From positions 24,890-88,889 of the forward strand of contig JAUNMN010000002.1 of the NCBI GenBank assembly GCA_030531795.1: 64,000 nucleotides of DNA. Reading direction: 5' to 3'. Positions 52,840 through 63,998 of this stretch are shown piece after piece (position 1 is the stretch's first letter; each line of letters opens with the position of its first letter). Under the pieces are notes generated by a model. That model was not told where the DNA came from. It was given only the letters and a program-made list of their open reading frames with translations, and ran no database searches. Origin of the DNA: Neisseria sp. Its GTDB lineage: Bacteria > Pseudomonadota > Gammaproteobacteria > Burkholderiales > Neisseriaceae. Position numbers and translations under genes: made by a program.

Positions 52840-54975
52840 ATGCTCACCGATTTAGAAAAAAATGCGATTCGCGACCACTATCGCCAAATCGCCCAAAACT
52901 TGCCCAACTTTCGTCCGCGTTCGGCGCAACGCGAGATGATTGCCGCCATCGCGCGTACGCTGGCTCAAAGCAAAACGCGCGCTGAAGGCGAAGACGCACC
53001 CACGCGTGAAGGCGAAAGCATTTTGGTGGTGGAAGGCCCAACTGGCGTGGGCAAATCGCTGTCTTACTTACTTGCAGGCGGCATCATGGCACAAACGCGC
53101 GACAAACGTTTAATCGTGTCCAGCGCCACGATTGCCTTGCAAGAGCAACTGGTGTTGCGCGATTTACCATTTGTGGTGGAAAAAAGCGGTTTGCAATTGA
53201 GTTTCGCACTTGCTAAAGGACGCGGTCGCTATTTGTGTCCGTACAAACTGTATCAGCTCACTCAAAACAACGCCCAAGCCGATTTGCTCGGTTTTGAAGC
53301 GATGCCGTCTGCACTGTTTAGTCATAAACCCAGCGCAGGCGATTTATTGTTGTTGCGCCAACTTGCCGATGAGTTCGCCGCTCGCCGTTTCAATGGCGAC
53401 CGCGACACTTGGGGCGAAACCATACCCGATGCCTTGTGGCAGCAACTCACCAACGACCGCCACGGTTGCCTCAAATCCGCTTGCCCAAATCGCCCCGAAT
53501 GCCCGTTTTTCTTGGCACGCGAAGTGTTGGAAACGGTGGATGTTGTCGTTGCCAACCACGATTTATTGCTCGCCGACATCAGCATGGGCGGCGGCGTGAT
53601 TTTGCCCGCCCCCGAAAACAGTTTTTACTGCATAGACGAAGCACATCATTTAGCCAAAAAAGCACTCAATCAGTTCGCCGCCGAACATTCGCTGCATCAA
53701 GCGATGTGGAGCATGGAAAAATTGCCTGCCGTGGTCAGCAAAGTGGTGGCGATTACCAACAAAGACACGCTGGGCAATTTGGCGGACGAAGCCGCCAGCA
53801 GTTTGCTGGAAAGTCTGTCAGAATGGCAATTTCAGCTGGGCGATGTGCGCGAATTGGATTTGGACGACAGCGGCAATCCGCCGCAATGGCTGTGGCAAGA
53901 CGGTAAAACGCCGCCAGAATTAGCGGTTTTGGTGAACAACACGAATTTGGCGGCACAAGCCGTGTTCAAACACATCACGCAATTAGGCGAAGCCTTGGCG
54001 CAAGCCAGACGCGAAAAAGACCAAGACAGCGCGCTGATTGACCGCGTCAGCAGCGAATTAGGCGTTTTTATTGCACGTTGCGAGCAAATCGCTGCAGTTT
54101 GGGAACTGTTTGCGACTGAAACGAAAGAAAAAGAAGCGCCACTTGCCAAGTGGATTGAACGGCTGTTCAACGACAAAAACGACTACGTTTTTCACGCCAG
54201 CCCGATTAGCAGTGCCGCTCATCTTGCCAGCCATTTGTGGCGACGCGCGGCAGGTGCAGTCTTGACTTCCGCCACTTTGCGTTCGCTCAACAGCTTTGAT
54301 TTATTGTTGCGGCAAACGGGTTTGACGTGGTTGCCGAAAACCGCAACGCTGGCTTTAGATAGCCCATTTAATTTTGCCGAACAAGGCGAGTTGTACATTC
54401 CGCCTTTGGCGGCAAGCCCGAAAGAGCCGTCTGCACACACCGATGAAATCGTGGCGTGGTTGCCTAAACTCATCGCGCTTGACCAAGCCATCGGCACGCT
54501 GGTTTTGTTCACTTCACGCAAACAAATGAACGATGTTGCCCTGCGTTTGCCCGAAGCCTATTTGCCGCATTTGTTGGTGCAAGGCGATTTGCCCAAATCG
54601 GTGTTGCTGGAGCGACACCACAATGCCATTCAAACAGGCAAAGCCAGCATTATTTTTGGTTTGGACAGTTTCGCTGAAGGTTTGGATTTACCTGCCGAAG
54701 CGTGTGTGCAAGTCATCATCGCCAAATTGCCGTTTTCCATGCCCGACAACCCGATTGAAAAAACCCAAAACCGCTGGATTGAACAACGCGGCGGCAATCC
54801 CTTTATGGAAGTCAGTGTTCCCGAAGCCAGCATCAAATTGATACAAGCCGTTGGGCGTTTGATTCGCACCGAATCGGACTACGGACGCGTAACCATTTTA
54901 GACAACCGCATTCTCACTCAACGCTACGGCAAACAATTGCTCAACTGCCTGCCGCCGTTTAAGCGCATCGGTTAA
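52840..54975 (+). CDS. dinG: ATP-dependent DNA helicase DinG
   Basis: 5'-3' iron-sulfur helicase (XPD-like) of 711 residues, acting on D-loops and R-loops. Walker A 'VVEGPTGVGKSLSYLLAGG' (about 61-79), the [4Fe-4S] cysteines in 'CPYK' and 'CLKSACPNRPECPFF' (about 128-225), the DEAH box 'FYCIDEAHHLAKKAL', and the C-terminal motifs 'VLFTSRKQMND', 'GLDSFAEGLDLPAEACVQVI' and 'QAVGRLIRTESDYGRV'. Start at 52840; an upstream ATG at 52810 lies before the likely ribosome site. A decayed elaA follows in the same frame right after the stop. Confidence 0.94.
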   Translation: MLTDLEKNAIRDHYRQIAQNLPNFRPRSAQREMIAAIARTLAQSKTRAEGEDAPTREGESILVVEGPTGVGKSLSYLLAGGIMAQTRDKRLIVSSATIALQEQLVLRDLPFVVEKSGLQLSFALAKGRGRYLCPYKLYQLTQNNAQADLLGFEAMPSALFSHKPSAGDLLLLRQLADEFAARRFNGDRDTWGETIPDALWQQLTNDRHGCLKSACPNRPECPFFLAREVLETVDVVVANHDLLLADISMGGGVILPAPENSFYCIDEAHHLAKKALNQFAAEHSLHQAMWSMEKLPAVVSKVVAITNKDTLGNLADEAASSLLESLSEWQFQLGDVRELDLDDSGNPPQWLWQDGKTPPELAVLVNNTNLAAQAVFKHITQLGEALAQARREKDQDSALIDRVSSELGVFIARCEQIAAVWELFATETKEKEAPLAKWIERLFNDKNDYVFHASPISSAAHLASHLWRRAAGAVLTSATLRSLNSFDLLLRQTGLTWLPKTATLALDSPFNFAEQGELYIPPLAASPKEPSAHTDEIVAWLPKLIALDQAIGTLVLFTSRKQMNDVALRLPEAYLPHLLVQGDLPKSVLLERHHNAIQTGKASIIFGLDSFAEGLDLPAEACVQVIIAKLPFSMPDNPIEKTQNRWIEQRGGNPFMEVSVPEASIKLIQAVGRLIRTESDYGRVTILDNRILTQRYGKQLLNCLPPFKRIG

Positions 54976-55395
54976 AGCGTTTGCCAACTTTCCACGCTGG
55001 AATGATTCCAAATCTATCGCCTGCGCGTGGCGGTGTTTGTGGTGGAACAACAATGTGCGTATCAAGAAGTGGACGATGCCGATTTACAAGCGATTCATTT
55101 GTTTGCGAAAAATCAAGATGATATTTTGGCTTACGCTCGAATCATGCCGTCTGCAGACGGCATCAAAATCGGTCGCGTCATCGTTGCACCCAACTCGCAC
55201 GGCACAGGTTTGGCACGCCAACTGATGCAAGAAGCGATGAACATCGCCTTATCGTTTGGGCAAACGATTGAGTTGCAAGCGCAAAGTTATCTGCATGATT
55301 TTTATCAATCATTTGGTTTTGTCGCCACTTCCGATGTTTATGATGAAGACGGCATAGCGCACATCGATATGCGCTATGTGCCGTCTGCGCCTTAA
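54976..55395 (+). pseudogene. elaA: elaA (GNAT acetyltransferase), N-terminus broken by a TGA and lost start
   Basis: From 55006 the frame reads 'FQIYRLRVAVFVVEQQCAYQ' and continues to 55395 with 'IGRVIVAPNSHGTGLARQLM' and 'FYQSFGFVATSDVYDEDGIA', matching E. coli ElaA across most of its length. Upstream in the same frame the expected N-terminus continues ('CQLSTLE'), but a TGA at 55003-55005 interrupts it. No ATG exists between the dinG stop (54973-54975) and this point. A GTG at 55027 could start a 122-residue remnant, but no ribosome site precedes it and the first structural strand would be lost. A palindromic uptake sequence (55144-55163) is translated as MPSADGI. Confidence 0.7.
55144..55163. 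repeat. Palindromic double uptake sequence inside elaA
   Basis: ATGCCGTCTGCAGACGGCAT, perfect palindrome within the elaA coding remnant, in the loop before the acetyl-CoA-binding motif. Confidence 0.85.
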
Positions 55396-55524
55396 ACCAA
55401 GTTGCAAACCATAATTGCAGACGGCAAAAACAAGCCATTGACTAAAATTTCGGTAACGACAACACCCAAAAACGCGTACAATACGCCCTATTTTTTCGCT
55501 GATTTTTGCAAGATTTGAAACACC

Positions 55525-57414
55525 ATGATTTATCCAAAACACTATGATGTGATTGTGGTTGGTGGAGGACACGCTGGCACGGAAGCCGCACTCGCCGCCG
55601 CACGCATGGACGCACAAACCCTGTTGCTCACCCACAATATTGAAACGCTCGGACAAATGTCGTGCAACCCGTCTATCGGCGGCATCGGCAAAGGGCATTT
55701 GGTACGCGAAGTGGACGCGATGGGCGGCGCGATGGCGTTGGCAACCGATATGTCGGGCATTCAGTTTCGCCGTTTGAACGCCAGTAAAGGCGCGGCGGTG
55801 CGTGCCACGCGTGCGCAAGCCGACCGCTTATTGTATAAAGCCGCGATTCGCGAAATGTTGGAAAACCAAGAAAATTTGGACTTGTTTCAACAAGCGGTGG
55901 AAGACATCACGCTTGATGGCGAACGCGTAACGGGTGTGCAGACGGCAATGGGCGTGATTTTCCAAGCCAAATCAGTGGTTTTGACCGCTGGCACATTCTT
56001 GGCGGGCAAAATCCACATCGGTTTGGAAAACTATGAAGGCGGACGTGCAGGCGACCCAGCGGCACACGGTTTGGCTGGGCGTTTGCGTGAATTGCAATTG
56101 CCGCAATCGCGCTTGAAAACAGGCACTCCGCCACGCATAGACGGGCGCACCATCGATTTTTCTCAATTAGAAGAACAACCTGGCGACACGCCAACGCCCG
56201 TGATGTCGGTGCGCGGCAATCGTGCGATGCACCCGAAACAGATTTCGTGCTGGATTACGCATACCAACTTGAAAACACACGAGATTATTCGCAGCGGCTT
56301 TGACCGCAGCCCGATGTTTACAGGCAAAATTGAAGGCGTTGGCCCGCGTTATTGTCCGTCTATTGAAGACAAAATCAATCGTTTCGCCGACAAAGAAAGT
56401 CATCAAATTTTCCTTGAACCCGAAGGTTTGACCACCCACGAATATTACCCAAATGGCATTTCCACCAGTTTGCCGTTTGACATTCAAATCGATTTGGTGC
56501 GTTCAATGCGTGGCTTGGAAAACGCCCACATTTTGCGTCCAGGTTATGCGATTGAATACGATTATTTTGACCCGCGCAATCTCAAAGCCAGCTTGGAAAC
56601 CAAGAGCATTCAAGGTTTGTTTTTTGCAGGACAAATCAACGGCACAACGGGCTACGAAGAAGCGGCGGCACAAGGTTTGCTGGCAGGGGCGAACGCGGTT
56701 CAATACGTGCGCGAACAAGAGCCATTGATTTTGCGCCGCGAACAAGCGTATTTGGGCGTGTTGGTTGATGATTTGATTACCAAAGGCGTGAACGAACCGT
56801 ATCGAATGTTCACCAGCCGCGCCGAATATCGCTTGCAATTGCGTGAAGACAATGCCGATATGCGTTTGAGCGAAGACGCGCATCGCATCGGTTTGCTCGG
56901 CGAAGCACAATGGCGTGCGTTCAATGAAAAACGCGAACAGATTGAACAAGAAATTCAACGTTTAAAATCAACGTGGTACACGCCACAGAAACTTGCAGAA
57001 AGCGAACAAATCCGTGTGTTGGGACAAAAACTCAGTCGCGAAGCGAATTTGCACGATTTATTGCGTCGCCCAAATGTGAATTACGCCGACTTGATGACTT
57101 TGCCGTCTGCAGCTTCAGAACAAGATTTGTCAGAAGAAGTACAAGAGCAAGTGGAAATTCAAGTGAAATATCAAGGCTATATCGACCGCCAAAACGAAGA
57201 AATCGCCGAACGCCGCGACATTGAAACCTTGAAACTGCCAGCAGGTTTGGATTACAGCAAAGTCAAAGGTTTGTCGGCGGAAGTACAGCAAAAACTGAAC
57301 GCGCATCAGCCTGAAACCGTTGGACAAGCCAGCCGCATTTCAGGCATCACACCAGCGGCGGTTGCCTTGTTGATGGTGCATTTGAAACGCGGATTCAAAG
57401 ACGCGAAAAGCTGA
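55525..57414 (+). CDS. mnmG: tRNA uridine-5-carboxymethylaminomethyl modification enzyme MnmG (GidA)
   Basis: FAD-dependent partner of MnmE that modifies U34 of several tRNAs. 629 residues. '[20 protein letters not shown]' (8-27) binds FAD, '[20 protein letters not shown]' (about 46-65) and '[16 protein letters not shown]' follow; '[14 protein letters not shown]' and '[20 protein letters not shown]' are near residues 346-382. The helical C-terminal MnmE-contact domain ends at about 625. A TACAAT (-10-like) lies 43 bp upstream at 55477-55482. Usual length. Confidence 0.97.
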   Translation: MIYPKHYDVIVVGGGHAGTEAALAAARMDAQTLLLTHNIETLGQMSCNPSIGGIGKGHLVREVDAMGGAMALATDMSGIQFRRLNASKGAAVRATRAQADRLLYKAAIREMLENQENLDLFQQAVEDITLDGERVTGVQTAMGVIFQAKSVVLTAGTFLAGKIHIGLENYEGGRAGDPAAHGLAGRLRELQLPQSRLKTGTPPRIDGRTIDFSQLEEQPGDTPTPVMSVRGNRAMHPKQISCWITHTNLKTHEIIRSGFDRSPMFTGKIEGVGPRYCPSIEDKINRFADKESHQIFLEPEGLTTHEYYPNGISTSLPFDIQIDLVRSMRGLENAHILRPGYAIEYDYFDPRNLKASLETKSIQGLFFAGQINGTTGYEEAAAQGLLAGANAVQYVREQEPLILRREQAYLGVLVDDLITKGVNEPYRMFTSRAEYRLQLREDNADMRLSEDAHRIGLLGEAQWRAFNEKREQIEQEIQRLKSTWYTPQKLAESEQIRVLGQKLSREANLHDLLRRPNVNYADLMTLPSAASEQDLSEEVQEQVEIQVKYQGYIDRQNEEIAERRDIETLKLPAGLDYSKVKGLSAEVQQKLNAHQPETVGQASRISGITPAAVALLMVHLKRGFKDAKS

Positions 57415-57434
57415 TTTGGATTTTAAAAGAAACG

Positions 57435-57469
57435 ATGCCGTCTGCAACAAATTAAATTGCAGACGGCAT
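57435..57469. terminator. Inverted uptake-sequence pair between mnmG and ubiG
   Basis: ATGCCGTCTGCA and TGCAGACGGCAT enclose 11 bases and run into TTTTTG; bidirectional for the convergent genes. Confidence 0.78.
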
Positions 57470-57512
57470 TTTTGATTTAAATGTTTGCGTTTATATGACG
57501 CGCGAGCGATGT

Positions 57513-58232
57513 TTACGCTTGTGCCACGCGGCAGGCAATCATGTAATTGACATCGGTTTTGTCGGTTAAAAAATATTCTTGGGTCAATAAGTTGTAACTC
57601 ATGCCGCGCATTTGCACCACGTCCAAACCTGCTTCGCGACACATTCTCGCCAACTCGGCTGGCGCGATGAATTTTTGCCATTCGTGCGTACCCTTGGGTA
57701 CGAGTTTGAGCAAGTATTCCGCGCCCAAAATCGCGTGCAAATACGATTTCGGATTGCGGTTAATCGTGGAAAAAAACACCCAGCCGTCCGCCTTAACCAA
57801 CTTGGCACAGGCACGAATCACGCTGGCTGGATCGGGAACGTGTTCCAACATTTCCATGCAGCTGACCACATCAAACGCCGCTGGCATTTCCGCCGCCAAC
57901 TCTTCCACGGGCAAGCAACGGTAAGCCACATTGTCCACGCCCGACTCCAGCGCGTGCAGTTTGGCGATTTTCAGCGATTTTTCCGCCATATCCACGCCCA
58001 AAACCGATTTTGCGCCACGTTTTGCCATGCTTTCGCTCAAAATGCCGCCGCCGCATCCCACGTCCAAAATCGCTTTGTTAGGCAAACGCGCAAGGCTGTC
58101 GATGTAGTTCAAACGCAAGGGATTGATGTCATGTAAGGGTTTGAATTCACTATTTTTGTCCCACCAGTTGTGTGCCAGTTGGCTGAATTTTTCGATTTCG
58201 TTTTCGTCTACATTGATTTTATTGCTGTTCAT
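57513..58232 (-). CDS. ubiG: Ubiquinone biosynthesis O-methyltransferase UbiG
   Basis: SAM-dependent O-methyltransferase acting twice in ubiquinone synthesis. 239 residues. '[19 protein letters not shown]' (about 23-41) is a UbiG hallmark; SAM motif I is '[20 protein letters not shown]' (about 55-74); '[20 protein letters not shown]' follows near 121-140. '[22 protein letters not shown]'-type sequence ('[20 protein letters not shown]') is near 155. ATG at 58232 with AAAGGACAAG upstream. Confidence 0.95.
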   Translation of the reverse strand: MNSNKINVDENEIEKFSQLAHNWWDKNSEFKPLHDINPLRLNYIDSLARLPNKAILDVGCGGGILSESMAKRGAKSVLGVDMAEKSLKIAKLHALESGVDNVAYRCLPVEELAAEMPAAFDVVSCMEMLEHVPDPASVIRACAKLVKADGWVFFSTINRNPKSYLHAILGAEYLLKLVPKGTHEWQKFIAPAELARMCREAGLDVVQMRGMSYNLLTQEYFLTDKTDVNYMIACRVAQA

Positions 58233-58275
58233 TTGCTTGTCCTTTTGCTATTGATTATCGCGATGCCGTCTGCAC

Positions 58276-59877
58276 TCATTTTTTTATCAGCACAAAATAT
58301 TCTTCCGACATCGTCCAACGCGTTCCTGCCCACAGCACTTGCTCTTTGGGCAAGGCTTGCCATTGTTGGGCGTTCATTTGGCGAATTTCGTAGCCACACG
58401 TTTCGTTGCCCAGCGGCGCACGCGCGTATTCTTGCCACGCCAGTTTTGCCAACTCGCTGTGGGTGTACACACAGGAATCATCGTTTTGCGCTTGCCATGC
58501 CGTCTGCACTTGCTCGGCGATGAAACGATAGCTGCGCATGGTGTCTATCCACGGCAACAGCAAAGTCATCAGCAACGCCCACGCCAACGTCATGCCCGCC
58601 GCCCAATTCGTTACCGCCTGTCTGCCTTTGATGTGTTTACGCGTCAAAGCCCAAATCCACAAAGGCGTAAACGAGGCGGCAACCAACATCGGCATCGCGT
58701 CAATGTCCGCCACAAAATACGGATTCAGTGTCATCGCTTTGCTCGCCAAAGACGCAGGATAACCCGTGTGAATCACGGCAAACGCCAACCAAAGCAGCAA
58801 GGCAATCAAACCAAAAGTCATGCCACCAAACCAGTTGAAAAACGCCGCAGGGCCACGTCGCAAACTGTCTAATTTTGCCGCCGCCAACAAAGCCAAAGGC
58901 GGCATAATTGCCATCAAATGATGACGCGACGCATTCGGTTCAAACGCCAACACCACGCCCGCAATCGCCAACCAAAGCAGTGCCAACTTGCCCCAATCGC
59001 TTTGCCACAAACGCACTTTTCGTGCCGTCCAAATCGCCAGCGGCCAAGCAGGAAAGGCAAACCACAACACGTTTTTCAAATAAAAACCCAGCTCAAAGCC
59101 CAGCGAAAAATCCGCCGCGCCACCAAACACGCCAAACGATTGCGTTTGCCACCAATGCGCGAACGCGTCGGGCGCTTGTTTTGCCATTGCCAAAGCCAAC
59201 GCAGCCAACAGCGGCAAAGCCACCACCGCCGCGCCGAGCAAACTGAGTTTATAGCGTTTCACATTCCATTCAGACACACACAATAGGTTGATTGCCAGCA
59301 ACACCATCGCAACCACCCACAACAAACCCAAGTCCCAAGCCAGCAAAACCCACGCCACGCCCAAACTCATCGCCGCCGCGATTAAGCGTTTGCGTGCCGC
59401 CGAAAAACCGTATAACAGCAAGCCAAACGCTGCAAAACTCACCGCCATGCCGCCCAAAAAATGCCCAGCTTCAATCAAACCCGCGCAGCCGATTAAAATC
59501 AGCACCACGCTGCGCCCTTGATGGCGACCGAGCAAATGGTAGCCCGCCAAACCGCAAGCCGTTAAACCGACAACCGTAAACAACACCGAAGCAAAACGCA
59601 TCGCCGAATACGCGTCCGCCCAATGTGGCGCAAGCAAAGTTTTGAACGCCGCCGCCGTCCAAAGATACAAAGGCGAAGCCCCAGCCGCCTCTTGCCAAGC
59701 CGAACCGCCAGCCAAAAACGCATTCACCGCCGCATGAATTTGCGGTTCATTCGGTTTCCATAAATCATGCGAAAACACGCCCGGCCACAACCACGCAAAC
59801 ACCAGCAGCAATAAAATCCACGGCTTTTCGTAAGTTGGCGCAAGCGCGCGCTGTTCGGGCGGCGTATAAGTGAGCAT
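58276..59877 (-). CDS. Membrane glycosyltransferase, ArnT/PMT-like (family 39/83 type)
   Basis: 533 residues from the ATG at 59877 (a TTG six codons earlier is less likely). About 11-12 hydrophobic helices. The first periplasmic loop reads 'FSHDLWKPNEPQIHAAVNAF', which occupies the place of the catalytic 'DE' loop of ArnT and Pmt enzymes; 'NASRHHLMAIMPPLALLAA' is in the middle. Expected to transfer a sugar from a polyprenyl-phosphate donor in the periplasm, but neither donor nor acceptor can be identified. It lies 43 bp upstream of ubiG on the same strand with an uptake sequence between. Confidence 0.72.
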   Translation of the reverse strand: MLTYTPPEQRALAPTYEKPWILLLLVFAWLWPGVFSHDLWKPNEPQIHAAVNAFLAGGSAWQEAAGASPLYLWTAAAFKTLLAPHWADAYSAMRFASVLFTVVGLTACGLAGYHLLGRHQGRSVVLILIGCAGLIEAGHFLGGMAVSFAAFGLLLYGFSAARKRLIAAAMSLGVAWVLLAWDLGLLWVVAMVLLAINLLCVSEWNVKRYKLSLLGAAVVALPLLAALALAMAKQAPDAFAHWWQTQSFGVFGGAADFSLGFELGFYLKNVLWFAFPAWPLAIWTARKVRLWQSDWGKLALLWLAIAGVVLAFEPNASRHHLMAIMPPLALLAAAKLDSLRRGPAAFFNWFGGMTFGLIALLLWLAFAVIHTGYPASLASKAMTLNPYFVADIDAMPMLVAASFTPLWIWALTRKHIKGRQAVTNWAAGMTLAWALLMTLLLPWIDTMRSYRFIAEQVQTAWQAQNDDSCVYTHSELAKLAWQEYARAPLGNETCGYEIRQMNAQQWQALPKEQVLWAGTRWTMSEEYFVLIKK

Positions 59878-60095
59878 AGGCGAATTTCCAGTCAAAACAG
59901 GCGGATTTTAACAGGATTACGGAGCGTTTACGAGACACTTACCCTGCGTGCTGGCATCGGTTTGCAACAAAAGCGCAGCTCGTGCAACTGCGCGCAGAAC
60001 AAGTGCGACATCCTCAATCCAAACCCAAACGCATCATGTTTGCCTTTTTGATTAAAGTTCATGCAAGAAATCGCAGACGGCACAGCGTGCCAAAC

Positions 60096-60124
60096 AAAAA
60101 AAGACTGCTCAAAGCAGTCTTTTT
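60096..60124 (-). terminator. Terminator after rpmE
   Basis: AAGACTGC and GCAGTCTT pair around TCAAA with A-tract and T-tract flanks on both sides, so it can work in either direction. It lies 20 bp after the rpmE stop. Confidence 0.88.
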
Positions 60125-60144
60125 GATTGGTGCAAGGTTCAAAC

Positions 60145-60366
60145 TTAAACCGAACGTTTGAACATATTGCCGAATTTTTGATTGAATTTGTCCACGCGAC
60201 CTGCGGTATCCACGATTTTTTGTTTGCCTGTGTAGAATGGGTGGCATTCTGCGCAAACCTCGATGTTGAAGTTTTCTTTCGCCATCGCTGATTTGGTTAC
60301 AAATTTGTTGCCACAAGAGCAAGTTACGTTTACTTCGTGGTAATCTGGGTGTACACCTTGTTTCAT
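60145..60366 (-). CDS. rpmE: 50S ribosomal protein L31 (zinc-binding form)
   Basis: Large-subunit protein at the central protuberance bridging to the 30S. 73 residues from the ATG at 60366 (AAAGGAAA upstream); the open frame extends three codons further. Zinc ligands C16, C18, C38 and C41 ('CSCG', 'CAECH') identify the C+ form; bacteria often carry a second, zinc-free paralogue elsewhere. Strong promoter at 60442-60470 and a hairpin in the leader. Confidence 0.97.
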   Translation of the reverse strand: MKQGVHPDYHEVNVTCSCGNKFVTKSAMAKENFNIEVCAECHPFYTGKQKIVDTAGRVDKFNQKFGNMFKRSV

Positions 60367-60385
60367 GATTTTTCCTTTCAAGCGG

Positions 60386-60406
60386 GCATAGGGGTTGTAC
60401 CTATGC
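60386..60406 (-). promoter_or_regulatory. Hairpin in the rpmE leader
   Basis: GCATAGG and CCTATGC, a perfect 7-bp stem with a 7-base loop, about 10 bases upstream of the rpmE ribosome site. L31 leaders that mediate autogenous control are known in other groups; whether this is one is inference. Confidence 0.45.
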
Positions 60407-60441
60407 TACAAAAAAACTGCCCAAAATCAGGCAAGACGCGG

Positions 60442-60470
60442 ATTATGACAAAAACGCTTTGATTTGGCAA
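60442..60470 (-). promoter_or_regulatory. rpmE promoter
   Basis: On the minus strand TTGCCA (60465-60470), 17 bp, CATAAT (60442-60447); both hexamers match the consensus at 5 of 6. It gives a leader of about 70 bases. Confidence 0.75.
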
Positions 60471-60578
60471 GTGTTTTTATTTGCGAACGTGTTAAACATT
60501 TTGCCGCACCAGCCGCAGACGGCATCGCCTATTCGCAAAATCTCAAAACAACCGCCAAACAATTTGCCATCACACGAT

Positions 60579-61982
60579 TTAAGCGCGTCGCCAAGTGGTT
60601 ACGCCGCCTTTGTCTTCCAACACGATGTTCGCGGCGGCGAGTTCATCGCGAATGCGGTCGGATTCTGCCCAGTTTTTCGCTTCGCGTGCGGCTTTGCGTG
60701 CGGCAATCAAGTTTTCGATTGCTTCGTTTGAGATGCCGTCTGCACTGCCGCTTTGCAAAAATTGTTGCGGTTCGCGTTGCAATAAACCCAACACGCCGCC
60801 AAGCTGACGCAAGCACGCTGCCAAATTGGCATCTTGGGTTTTATTGACTTCGTTCGCCAGTTCAAACAACACGGCAACCGCTTGTACGGTGTCAAAATCG
60901 TCGTTCATCGCGGCATGAAAACGCTGAACATATTCGTTGTCGCCGACAAAATCTGCAGACGGCACGGTGTTTTTCAAGGCGGTGTACAAACGACTTAACG
61001 CGCCTTTGGCATCGTCTAAATGCGCGTCTGAATAATTCAAAGGGCTGCGATAGTGGGCGCGCAAGATGAAAAAACGCACCACTTCGGCATCATATTGCTT
61101 CAAAACATCACGAATCGTGAAAAAATTACCCAGCGATTTAGACATTTTTTCGCCATCAACGCGAATGAAACCGTTGTGTAACCAGTATTTCACATGGCTT
61201 GCCAACGTTTTTTCGCCATGAACGTGTCCGCAAGTTTGTTCTAATGCACCAACACTTTGGGCAATTTCATTTTCGTGGTGTGGGAATTGCAAATCCGCAC
61301 CGCCGCCGTGAATATCAAAGGTTTGCCCAAACAATTCGCCGCCCATTGCCGAGCATTCGATGTGCCACCCAGGGCGACCGTTGCCCCACGGACTTTGCCA
61401 AAAATCGGCTTCATTCGGTTTTGCCGCTTTCCACAACACGAAATCCAGTGGGTCGCGTTTGAAGCCGTCCACTTCCACCCGTTCGCCTGCACGCAAATCG
61501 TCTAACGATTTGCCCGACAATTGTCCGTACGCAGCAAATTCACGCACGGAGTAATACACATCGCCGTTTGCCGCTGAATAGGCTTTGCCTTTGATAATCA
61601 GCTGTTCAATCATCGCAATCATTTGGGCAACGTGTTCGGTCGCTTTTGGCTCTGCATCGGGACGCAACACGCCCAGCAAATCGGCATCTTCGTGCATGGC
61701 GGCGATGAAACGCGTGGTCAATTCGCCTATGCTTTCGCCATTTTCGGCGGCACGGGCGATGATTTTGTCGTCGATGTCGGTGATGTTGCGCACATAAGTG
61801 AGCGGATAGCCGCTTTGACGCAACCAGCGTGCAATCATGTCAAACACCACCATCACGCGCGCGTGTCCCAAGTGGCAATAATCGTAAACCGTCATGCCAC
61901 ACACATACATACGCACGTTTTGCGGGTCGATTGGTTCAAATTTTTCTTTTTGACGAGTTAAGGTGTTGTAAATGTTTAACAT
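60579..61982 (-). CDS. cysS: Cysteinyl-tRNA synthetase
   Basis: Class I synthetase that charges tRNA-Cys. 467 residues. '[19 protein letters not shown]' (25-43) contains the zinc cysteine C28 and the HIGH-type HLGH; '[20 protein letters not shown]' (about 204-223) supplies further zinc ligands; '[18 protein letters not shown]' (about 265) is the KMSKS loop. The C-terminal anticodon-recognition part contains two uptake sequences. Usual length. Confidence 0.97.
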   Translation of the reverse strand: MLNIYNTLTRQKEKFEPIDPQNVRMYVCGMTVYDYCHLGHARVMVVFDMIARWLRQSGYPLTYVRNITDIDDKIIARAAENGESIGELTTRFIAAMHEDADLLGVLRPDAEPKATEHVAQMIAMIEQLIIKGKAYSAANGDVYYSVREFAAYGQLSGKSLDDLRAGERVEVDGFKRDPLDFVLWKAAKPNEADFWQSPWGNGRPGWHIECSAMGGELFGQTFDIHGGGADLQFPHHENEIAQSVGALEQTCGHVHGEKTLASHVKYWLHNGFIRVDGEKMSKSLGNFFTIRDVLKQYDAEVVRFFILRAHYRSPLNYSDAHLDDAKGALSRLYTALKNTVPSADFVGDNEYVQRFHAAMNDDFDTVQAVAVLFELANEVNKTQDANLAACLRQLGGVLGLLQREPQQFLQSGSADGISNEAIENLIAARKAAREAKNWAESDRIRDELAAANIVLEDKGGVTTWRRA

Positions 61983-62000
61983 AATTTCATCACTATTGAA

Positions 62001-62816
62001 TTAAGATGGTTGGCGAATGCGATTGAATTGCTGATGAATTTCTGCCTCGCCATATTTGCGCTCCAAACGTTTCACAATAAAGTGTCCGCGCGCGATGTCT
62101 TGATAAAAATCGGTGAACATTACGTTCAACGTTGCACCAGCCACCGCGCCTATCCCAGGTACGAGTTGCGCTGCCAGTTTTTCGGTTAACGGCACGCCCA
62201 AACGCGTGGCAACCGCTTGAATCAAATGCGCCAAGGCTTTGCCCAGCATATTGCTGTCCACCGCTTTGCTGGCGGCGTTTTGCGTGAGCTTTGCCAACTC
62301 TTTGGAAGTTGCCGTCATAATCTGATTGAGTGCCAAGCGGCTGGAATAATAGCCGCTTTCCGCGCTGTCGTCGCTTTTGTCTTCGTTCACGCTAAACCCA
62401 AACACGGCGATACATTCCATTTTGGTTTGCGGGTCGTTGATGTCAAAACCTTCGCTGCGTGCCACGTCCAAAATCGAGCGCATCATGATGCCCGTAGAAA
62501 TCGGCAATTCCACCAAAAGCGCAGAAAAACCAAAAAATCCGCCCACGCCGCCCGACAAACCCGCCATGAATTTGTGGGTTTTGTTGGACGCTTCGGCATG
62601 TTCGTTTTTCATGGTAGACGCGCTCACGGCAAACACTTTATGCAAGCTGGCTTGAATGATGTCATTAACCTTGCCCGCCGCGCTGTTCGGCAATTTGCCC
62701 ATCGCGTATTCCAAAGGTTTGCCCACCATCGCTGTCATTTTGGCGGTTAAAGACGGACTCGTTAGCAGCTGAACTGCTTGCTCCAAATCGGCTAAATCGT
62801 CTGCTTCCATCTGCAT
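62001..62816 (-). CDS. EcsC-family protein
   Basis: 271 residues. The central region has long hydrophobic Gly/Ala-rich stretches ('FMAGLSGGVGGFFGFSALLV', about 87-106; 'LVPGIGAVAGATLNVMFTDF', about 221-240), the layout of the EcsC family (PF12787), proteins that associate with membranes. B. subtilis EcsC is encoded with an ABC transporter; its role is not clear. It begins 24 bp after the obg stop on the same strand and may be co-transcribed with obg and cysS. Confidence 0.82.
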   Translation of the reverse strand: MQMEADDLADLEQAVQLLTSPSLTAKMTAMVGKPLEYAMGKLPNSAAGKVNDIIQASLHKVFAVSASTMKNEHAEASNKTHKFMAGLSGGVGGFFGFSALLVELPISTGIMMRSILDVARSEGFDINDPQTKMECIAVFGFSVNEDKSDDSAESGYYSSRLALNQIMTATSKELAKLTQNAASKAVDSNMLGKALAHLIQAVATRLGVPLTEKLAAQLVPGIGAVAGATLNVMFTDFYQDIARGHFIVKRLERKYGEAEIHQQFNRIRQPS

Positions 62817-62840
62817 GGCACAACTCCTTATCGCAAGGGA

Positions 62841-63998
<1,158 letters not shown>

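Noticed and set aside
59896..60060. Possible gene in the gap between the glycosyltransferase and rpmE
   Set aside because: No frame with a start, ribosome site and protein-like composition; no recognisable motif.
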